The notes beneath the pieces were generated by a model. That model made no database searches and had not been told where the DNA came from. It saw nothing but the letters and a program-made list of their open reading frames with translations. A stretch of DNA of 8,975 nucleotides, taken from Verrucomicrobia bacterium UBA3214. GTDB lineage: Bacteria > Verrucomicrobiota > Kiritimatiellia > RFP12 > UBA1067. This document shows, piece by piece, positions 4,193 to 8,975 of this stretch. Within the stretch, counting starts at the first letter, position 1; each line of letters opens with the position of its first letter. The position numbers and the translations under genes are program-made. The stretch spans positions 3,251 through 12,225 of the forward strand of contig DEWI01000052.1 of assembly GCA_002363575.1 (NCBI GenBank), given 5' to 3'.

Positions 4193-6622
4193 TCAGCGAA
4201 GGCGGATGTAGTAGCCGCCTGTGCGGGTGAAGGACCACGCGCCGTCGCGCTCGAGGACGCGATACGTCAAATCCGTGCGCGTGCGGCCGCCGGCGACGAC
4301 AGCGGCGATCTCTACGGCGTTCGTCTGCGGCGCGGCGCCGAGCTTCAGGATGGATGCGCCGACCTCCGGCAAAGCGTCGCAGTAAACCGTGACGGCGATG
4401 CTGTCGTTGGGCTTCACGGCCGTGATTGCGCCGGTGTAGTCCTTGACGGCGAGATTGAAGACGACTCCCGAGGGGCCGCCCGCGAAATTCGTATCCACCG
4501 TGAAATTCCCCGTGCCGGAGAGCACGCCGAAGCTGTAGGTTGTGTTCGAACTCCCGTTGCAAATATCGAGATCGCCGTCGAGGCGGAAATTGCGCCCGCC
4601 GCACGCCGTGCTGCCGAGGTGGAAACCTTTGCCGTTCGTTCCCTTCGTCAAACCTTTTACGACTGCGAGGGAAGAAGCGTTGCCCATGCGGTCTGCGTGG
4701 AATGCGATAGAGGCTGAGGAATCGTTCGCCATCGCCGCGAGTTCGACGACGCCCTGCCACGTGGCGGCATCCGCGACACCCGTGCCCAACGTCGGCGTCA
4801 AATCCCACGGCGCGGCGACTTTGATGGTCGCGTTTGCCGTTTCCGAAGTTATCTTGGCATAGGAAAGAGACGTGGCGGAATTCCAGTTCAGGACGCCATC
4901 GTCGGCGATTACGAGCGCGCCCTCGCCGGGGTAGCTGGTACTGGAGTTTTGCTTGGCTCTGTACGTCTCGGCGAGCGTGCCGTCGCGGTCGCCGATGATG
5001 ATGATTTTCTTCGCCAGTTTCATTGCGCCCGTGAAAGCCGAAGCATCGACGATGCGCACGACCTCGTTTTTGCCCGCCGATTCGGTCATGAACGTTCCCG
5101 ATCCTTTCAAAGTCGCAATCGTATTGAACGCAGCGCCATTGCCCCAGCCATTATTAAGATCAAGGCCGTAGCTGTAAGCGTCGTTGTCGAGTTCGACCGG
5201 CACATCGACCGTCACGCCGCCCTTCTTGAAATATCCCTTCACGCCGGAGAGCCGGAGAGTGGAAGCTTCCGAACCGAGAGCGGAGGGATCCCACTCGTTT
5301 AAAGCAAGCGTCTCCTTGCCGACGATCCACACCGTGCCCGTCCAGACGGACGAATCGTCCCAGCATTCAAGCGCATCCGGCGCGACGCCGGAATATTTGA
5401 CCGTGCCGGAGCCGGAAACCGCGGTTGTCTCGATACGTCCGTCGGCAAGCGTGGTGCCGTCGGCGAGCGCGACGGTCGCGCCGTTTTCCATCGCGAGCGA
5501 AGACGCGGTGATCACGCCGGCGCCTGCGAGCGTGAGCGTGTACGGCCCGGTGACTGTCAGCTTGCCGACGGTGACGTCGGAGCCGACATCCAATGTGGTA
5601 TCGCATGACAGCGTGATCGTATTGTCGCCAGAAGCGAGGCCGCTCTGCGTCAGGTGCAACTCGACCGAAGCATCGTCGGCGAGCGCGACGGTCGCGCCGT
5701 TTTCCACCGCGAGGGAAGACGCGGTGATCGCGCCGGCGCCCGCGAGCGTGAGCGTGTACGGCCCGGTGACTGTCAGCTTGCCGACGGTGACGTCGCTATC
5801 GACGAACATGGTTATATCGCGGTCGAGCGTGATCGTGTTGTCTTCGCCCGCAGTCAAATCATCCTGCGTCAAATGGAACTTGAAAGCGGCGATTTCTTCG
5901 GGAGTAAGCCTTCCCGTAAAAATTGCAACTGCATACACCTTCATACCCTGCATCGCCCAAAGCTTTCCGCTGTTGTCTATCGGCGCGCCGCCGATTGCAA
6001 GCCCGTTAGGGCGTTTAAACGTATAACTCGTCATTGCGGGATTTGCGTACTTCTCTTCGCCGTCCAGATAATAGGCCAAACCGCCCTGCGGGTTTGTTCC
6101 GTAGAGGAGAGCCAGCTTATGAACGGTATCGAATGACTTGAAAGCATCGGCAACCAAATAATTGCCGGTCGAATATCCGCTATTCGCCACCATGCAAGCA
6201 CCGTTGCCGTTCAGGTAGCTGACGGCAGCTCCTCCCTGATATGTGTCATTGAAATAATTTATCATGCCGCGCGATCCCCCGCCCGCGACTTCGGACCAAC
6301 TTGCGTTGATTATCGCGGAGAAACCGCCGACATCCGTATTGCCGAAGGGATTTGCCTCATTTCCGGAATAGGTGATTGTCACTGTCTTGTTAGTCAAGAC
6401 ATTGCCGATCTGGAAGTAGGAGCCATCCGCAGCCAGACTGTTCGGAGTATCGGTTTCAAGCGGAAGACGTTCGCCCTGCGCAGCATTCAAGTTGATGGTA
6501 TAGCCATTCTTCGTCAAAGCAGCGAAGTCGCCGGCGGCGCCGTCCCAGACGACGACGGGGCTGACGGCAAAAGCCTGCGCGGCGGCGAAGGCGGCGAGAG
6601 CGAACATAATTTGCGGTTTCAT
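4193..6622 (-). CDS. Secreted LamG-like / autotransporter-type beta-strand repeat protein
   Basis: An 809-aa predicted exported protein of unknown function. Residues 1-20 are a typical Sec signal peptide: a short basic start, a hydrophobic Ala-rich core and a likely cut after AFA. Residues about 21-250 look like a concanavalin A/LamG-type domain, ending in the characteristic MKVYAVAIFTGRLTPEEIAAF. Residues 250-316 and 323-388 are two copies of one segment containing DNTITL, VTVGKLTVTGPYTLTLAGAG and ENGATVALAD. From 400 on come motifs like passenger-associated autotransporter repeats: SGSGTVKYSG with VWTGTVWIV, LKGSGTFMTE with AFTGAMKLA, and LSGTGNFTVD with YTGAITAV, suggesting a beta-helix or beta-strand stalk. 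It ends in GGYYIRLR; no autotransporter barrel is visible, so how it is held at the surface is unclear. GGAGGA at 6629-6634 and its own promoter support this start. Carbohydrate binding or adhesion is a guess from the domains. Confidence 0.85.
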   Translation of the reverse strand: MKPQIMFALAAFAAAQAFAVSPVVVWDGAAGDFAALTKNGYTINLNAAQGERLPLETDTPNSLAADGSYFQIGNVLTNKTVTITYSGNEANPFGNTDVGGFSAIINASWSEVAGGGSRGMINYFNDTYQGGAAVSYLNGNGACMVANSGYSTGNYLVADAFKSFDTVHKLALLYGTNPQGGLAYYLDGEEKYANPAMTSYTFKRPNGLAIGGAPIDNSGKLWAMQGMKVYAVAIFTGRLTPEEIAAFKFHLTQDDLTAGEDNTITLDRDITMFVDSDVTVGKLTVTGPYTLTLAGAGAITASSLAVENGATVALADDASVELHLTQSGLASGDNTITLSCDTTLDVGSDVTVGKLTVTGPYTLTLAGAGVITASSLAMENGATVALADGTTLADGRIETTAVSGSGTVKYSGVAPDALECWDDSSVWTGTVWIVGKETLALNEWDPSALGSEASTLRLSGVKGYFKKGGVTVDVPVELDNDAYSYGLDLNNGWGNGAAFNTIATLKGSGTFMTESAGKNEVVRIVDASAFTGAMKLAKKIIIIGDRDGTLAETYRAKQNSSTSYPGEGALVIADDGVLNWNSATSLSYAKITSETANATIKVAAPWDLTPTLGTGVADAATWQGVVELAAMANDSSASIAFHADRMGNASSLAVVKGLTKGTNGKGFHLGSTACGGRNFRLDGDLDICNGSSNTTYSFGVLSGTGNFTVDTNFAGGPSGVVFNLAVKDYTGAITAVKPNDSIAVTVYCDALPEVGASILKLGAAPQTNAVEIAAVVAGGRTRTDLTYRVLERDGAWSFTRTGGYYIRLR
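5459..5845 (-). repeat. Near-identical internal duplication in the surface-protein gene
   Basis: Bases 5459-5579 and 5675-5795 match at 117 of 121 positions, offset by 216 bases (72 codons). Similarity continues more weakly to about 5629 and 5845, and beyond that the two copies differ by one codon. At protein level the repeat covers residues 250-316 and 323-388, beginning HLTQ and ending ALAD. The high base-level identity in a fast-evolving protein class points to recent tandem duplication or ongoing gene conversion. Confidence 0.9.
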
Positions 6623-6628
6623 GTCTGA

Positions 6629-6634
6629 TCCTCC
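6629..6634 (-). promoter_or_regulatory. Ribosome binding site of the surface-protein gene
   Basis: The minus strand reads GGAGGA, an almost full Shine-Dalgarno sequence, six bases before the ATG at 6620-6622. It fixes that start and suggests efficient translation. Confidence 0.85.
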
Positions 6635-6676
6635 GATGGGTTGTTCTAAATCGTATGCGCGGTGCGTTATGCCGCT

Positions 6677-6705
6677 ATTATCTCAAATTTCGCGTTCCGC
6701 GTCAA
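6677..6705 (-). promoter_or_regulatory. Sigma70-type promoter of the surface-protein gene
   Basis: On the minus strand, TTGACG (6700-6705) and GATAAT (6677-6682) are separated by exactly 17 bases. Each hexamer has one mismatch from consensus, unusual in such GC-rich DNA. The -35 box and the spacer lie within the last codons of the upstream gene, and the -10 box directly abuts that gene's TGA stop (6683-6685). Transcription would begin near 6670, leaving a leader of about 48 bases before the ATG. The surface protein can thus be expressed independently of plsY and its partner. Confidence 0.75.
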
Positions 6706-7408
6706 TAGCGAGCGGTGCGAGTCCGAGATCGGCCAGGCGGATGTTGAGATTGAGCAGAGTGCGCGCGCGGATGTCTGCCGGCGCCTTGGAAAGCGTCTCT
6801 AGAGCCTGCGCGCGGATGTTCGCTTCGCGCGCCTGGCGCTCTGCGAGGAAAGCGAGATAGTCTTCGACAGTGCCGCCGGCGGCGATATAGGAGCGCATTT
6901 CGCCGCGCATGCCCTCGACGATGTTTTTAAGCTGGCGGACTTCGGAAGGCTCGGCGGCGGAGCGCTCCAGCGGGCGCGCGAGCGCATCCTGCGCGGCGGC
7001 TTTGTCGGCGTCCGCAAGAGGCGGCGGCTCGAGGAGCCAGCCAGGCTGCGCGTACGCGGCGAGGTGGCGGTCGAGAGGGGAATCGAAGACGCCCTGCCAA
7101 GACGTGGCCGCGCCTTCGGCGATCGCGTGTGCGTCGCCGGCGAGCTGCGCGCGCTTCTCCGCGCGCATTCCGGCGGCGGCGTTCGCGCCGATAGCCGCGG
7201 CGATGGCGAGGGCTGCTGCGGCGGCGAGGACAGCGAAAGCCGCGGCGATGGCCCACGGACGCCAGTTCTTCGGGTCGTCGCCGATCAATCTATACGGGCG
7301 AATGCCCTGCTTGCGCAGCGCGGCATACGCCTCTGCGCGGTTGCGGGCCTTGATTTCACCTTGGCGGTTTTCGTTCTCCCGCGTCTGGTATAGATACTTG
7401 TACGTCAC
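6683..7408 (-). CDS. Membrane protein with GspF-like N-terminal domain, function unknown
   Basis: A 241-aa protein I cannot assign to a named family. The N-terminal 45 residues, with YKYLYQTRE, GEIKARNRAEAYAALRKQGIRPYRL, resemble the small N-terminal domain of type II secretion/type IV pilus GspF-PilC proteins, but no GspF transmembrane domains follow. Instead there is one long Ala-rich hydrophobic helix (about 52-80), then an Ala-, Glu- and Arg-rich helical tail of about 160 residues with coiled-coil character (for example EVRQLKNIVEGMRGEMRSYI). The topology is probably a cytoplasmic N-domain and an external tail, or the reverse. I start it at GTG (7406-7408) because this gives the GTGA overlap with the plsY stop and GAAGAAG lies just upstream. 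The frame stays open much further upstream, but there it only reads plsY out of frame. Translational coupling to plsY is likely; the GspF likeness is judged by eye. Confidence 0.72.
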   Translation of the reverse strand: MTYKYLYQTRENENRQGEIKARNRAEAYAALRKQGIRPYRLIGDDPKNWRPWAIAAAFAVLAAAAALAIAAAIGANAAAGMRAEKRAQLAGDAHAIAEGAATSWQGVFDSPLDRHLAAYAQPGWLLEPPPLADADKAAAQDALARPLERSAAEPSEVRQLKNIVEGMRGEMRSYIAAGGTVEDYLAFLAERQAREANIRAQALETLSKAPADIRARTLLNLNIRLADLGLAPLAIDAEREI

Positions 7409-8028
7409 TTCTTCGGGGCGCCGAAAAGGTAGATCTTGTTTTCGCAGCCTTTGACGAGCCGGGAAATGTTGGAGCGGTGCTTCCAAATCACGAAAAGCGC
7501 GATCGCCGTGACCACAGCGGCCTGCGGAAGATTCCGCCAGCCTGCGCAGCCCTGCCAAGGCACCCAGACGGAGACGGCCAGAAACGCCGCCGCCGCGCAG
7601 CTCCCGAGCGATATGTAGTGCGAACAGGCGAAAAACACGCTGAACACCGCAAACGCGATCGCCACCAGGAGCGGGACGAGCGCGACGAGCATCCCGAAAG
7701 CCGTAGCGACGCCCTTGCCGCCCTTGAACTTCATGTACGGCGTGAGCATATGCCCGGCGACGCACATGGCGCCGGTGGCGACGGGCAGCCATTGCGGCCC
7801 CGCAATCCACGTGCGCACCGCCAGCACGGGCAGGAAGCCCTTGAGAAAATCGCAGAAAAACGCCACCAGCCCCCACGACTTGCCGACGGTGCGGAATACG
7901 TTCGTAGCGCCAATGTTTTTCGAGCCTACGGTGCGGACATCGACGCCGCGGCACTTGCCGACGATGAAGCCGAACGGAATCCCGCCGATCAGATAGGCGG
8001 CGACCAGCACAAGCGCGATTTTCAGCAT
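7405..8028 (-). CDS. plsY: Glycerol-3-phosphate acyltransferase PlsY
   Basis: An integral membrane enzyme that transfers the acyl group from acyl-phosphate to glycerol-3-phosphate, giving lysophosphatidic acid, the first step of phospholipid synthesis with PlsX. The 207-aa length is typical. The three conserved cytoplasmic motifs are present: VGSKNIGATNVFR (34-46), GHMLTPYMKFKGGKGVAT (92-109), and KHRSNISRLVKGCENKI (183-199). Hydrophobic segments at about 3-23, 52-76, 80-97, 111-135 and 140-180 give the expected multi-pass topology. The ATG has a strong AGGAGG site at 8038-8043, nine bases upstream. Its TGA overlaps the GTG start of the next gene. It follows secF on the same strand after 198 bases, and plsX is not in the window. 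The identification is very secure. Confidence 0.97.
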   Translation of the reverse strand: MLKIALVLVAAYLIGGIPFGFIVGKCRGVDVRTVGSKNIGATNVFRTVGKSWGLVAFFCDFLKGFLPVLAVRTWIAGPQWLPVATGAMCVAGHMLTPYMKFKGGKGVATAFGMLVALVPLLVAIAFAVFSVFFACSHYISLGSCAAAAFLAVSVWVPWQGCAGWRNLPQAAVVTAIALFVIWKHRSNISRLVKGCENKIYLFGAPKK

Positions 8029-8082
8029 GTCTTTTTCCCTCCTTTGGCGTTTGCGAAGCCGGCGGAACAGCGGCGCAAGCCG

Positions 8083-8088
8083 ATAATA
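8083..8088 (-). promoter_or_regulatory. Weak candidate -10 box upstream of plsY
   Basis: The minus strand reads TATTAT here, 54 bases before the plsY start, in otherwise GC-rich DNA. No good -35 hexamer is found 16-18 bases upstream. The 198-base gap from secF would leave room for a separate plsY promoter, but the evidence is thin. Confidence 0.25.
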
Positions 8089-8161
8089 CCTCGCGCCCGC
8101 CGCGCCCCTTTGACTACTTTAAAGCCGTACTCTCCGGCGCCCGGTTCTCTTGAAAACGGCG

Positions 8162-8198
8162 CCCCGGCAGGCGCGCATCGAAACGTGGCCGGCCGGGG
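8162..8198 (-). terminator. Possible terminator or hairpin after secF
   Basis: CCCCGGC (8162-8168) and GCCGGGG (8192-8198) form a perfect 7-bp stem around a 23-base loop. On the minus strand the stem is followed by GCGCCGTTTTC, a short and slightly distant T run. It lies about 28 bases past the secF stop, where a terminator or transcript end would be expected. The long loop and weak tail make this uncertain. Confidence 0.35.
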
Positions 8199-8226
8199 AC
8201 GAATCGTTTTCCGGAGCGAAGCGCCG

Positions 8227-8975
8227 TCACTTCGCCGATTTCTGCTCCTCTTCGAATTCGGGGCGCTTGCCGCGGTAGCACCAGTACATGATCGGCGTGG
8301 CGATGAATATCGACGAATACGTGCCCGCGACAATGCCGATAAGCATCGTGAGCGCGAAATCGAAGATCGAGCCGTCGCCGAAGAGGAAGAGTGCCAAGAC
8401 CGCGAAGAGCGTCGTGACGGACGTGATGACCGTGCGCGCCAGGCAGGAGTTGATCGCGGCGTTGCAGATGTCGTAGAACGACGCCTTCTTGTCGCGGCGC
8501 ACGACTTCGCGGATGCGGTCGAACACGACGACCGTATCGTTGATCGAGTAGCCGATGATCGTCAAGAGCGCGGTTATCACGATCAGCGAGACCTGGCGGC
8601 CGCAGAGCGAGAAAAGCCCTAGCGAAATCAGCGCGTCGTGCGCGAGCGCGGCTATGCCGCCGACGCCGAAGCCGAACTTGAAGCGGAAGCCGACGTATAT
8701 CAAGATCGCGACGAGCGAGAAGAGCACTGCCTTCGTGCCGCTCTGCTTAAGATCGGCGCCGACCACGGAGCCGACTTCCTCGACGCTGGCGGCAGCGAAG
8801 CCGGCATCCGGGAATTTCGAGGTCAAGAGGCCGGTGATATACGCGCCGACATCCCTGTTCTCGAGCGCGGAGCCTTTCTTCGTCTCCGCGGATTCGCCGG
8901 TCTTGACGAGCAGCGTGGTTGCGCCGACTCCGGACTGGTACTGGATTATGGCGGCGTTGTCGAACTCCGCGAGAG
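8227..8975 (-). CDS. secF: Protein translocase subunit SecF (or SecF half of SecDF), N-terminus outside window
   Basis: Part of the SecDF membrane complex, an RND-type partner of SecYEG that uses the proton gradient to help pull proteins out of the cytoplasm. The frame is open to the window edge, so the gene continues past 8975; 248 residues are visible. Numbered from the window edge, the first 80 or so are the periplasmic part. A hydrophobic helix follows, then the signature GGIAALAHDALISLG (105-119) and TIIGYSINDTVVVFDRIRE (138-156). Further membrane segments come before a short charged tail, EFEEEQKSAK. Internal TTG or ATG codons should not be used as the start because the SecF-like sequence VEEVGSVVGADL and upstream residues continue in frame. 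Whether this is separate SecF or the end of a fused SecDF cannot be seen here. Confidence 0.95.
   Translation of the reverse strand, partial: LAEFDNAAIIQYQSGVGATTLLVKTGESAETKKGSALENRDVGAYITGLLTSKFPDAGFAAASVEEVGSVVGADLKQSGTKAVLFSLVAILIYVGFRFKFGFGVGGIAALAHDALISLGLFSLCGRQVSLIVITALLTIIGYSINDTVVVFDRIREVVRRDKKASFYDICNAAINSCLARTVITSVTTLFAVLALFLFGDGSIFDFALTMLIGIVAGTYSSIFIATPIMYWCYRGKRPEFEEEQKSAK

Noticed and set aside
3749..4717. A 322-codon plus-strand frame spanning the GH20 start and the surface-protein 3' end
   Set aside because: It is antisense to two well-supported genes, has no family resemblance, and is a typical high-GC shadow frame.
6683..7954. A 423-codon minus-strand frame as one protein
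   Set aside because: Its first 180 codons lie over plsY in another frame and read as Arg-rich nonsense. Only the part from the GTG at 7408 has protein-like composition, a membrane helix and a coupled start.
7477..8622. A 381-codon plus-strand frame across plsY and secF
   Set aside because: It is antisense to two genes with clear family motifs; the product is Arg/Asp/Glu-rich shadow sequence.

Overview
This GC-rich bacterial window holds housekeeping genes on two converging strands, plus a large predicted surface protein and a striking intergenic repeat array. The organism is most likely from the Kiritimatiellota/Lentisphaerae side of the PVC group. That is an inference from the long signal-peptide protein with a LamG-like domain and autotransporter-type beta-strand repeats, the GC-rich codon use, and the unusual gene neighbourhood. 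No rRNA or other phylogenetic marker is present to prove it.

The left part (1-2075, plus strand) carries the 3' part of purA (adenylosuccinate synthetase), then uppS (undecaprenyl diphosphate synthase), then pncC (stand-alone CinA C-terminal domain, NMN deamidase). The group ends in a near-perfect intrinsic terminator at 2043-2075. The middle (2076-2680) is a convergent intergenic region without a believable gene. Its core is a strictly periodic array of nine 22-bp units (2268-2457), each a small palindrome GCGACTCCRGTCGC followed by an 8-nt purine-rich linker.

The right part (2681-8975) is all on the minus strand and is transcribed in the order secF, plsY, a small membrane protein with a GspF-like N-terminal domain, a secreted 809-aa LamG/beta-strand-repeat protein, and a GH20-type hexosaminidase-like enzyme. 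plsY and the membrane protein overlap by GTGA and are presumably translationally coupled. The surface protein has its own strong sigma70-type promoter (TTGACG, 17 bp, GATAAT) sitting at the 3' end of the upstream gene, and a GGAGGA ribosome binding site. The GH20 gene has a -10-like GATAAT that favours a start downstream of the longest reading frame.

Functionally, uppS (lipid carrier for the envelope), plsY (phospholipid synthesis), secF (protein export) and the exported repeat protein are all envelope-related; purA and pncC are nucleotide and cofactor metabolism. The points that best deserve a second look are the 22-bp hairpin array, the GspF-like membrane protein coupled to plsY, the recent internal duplication in the surface protein, and a palindromic GC-rich element between the surface protein and the GH20 gene.
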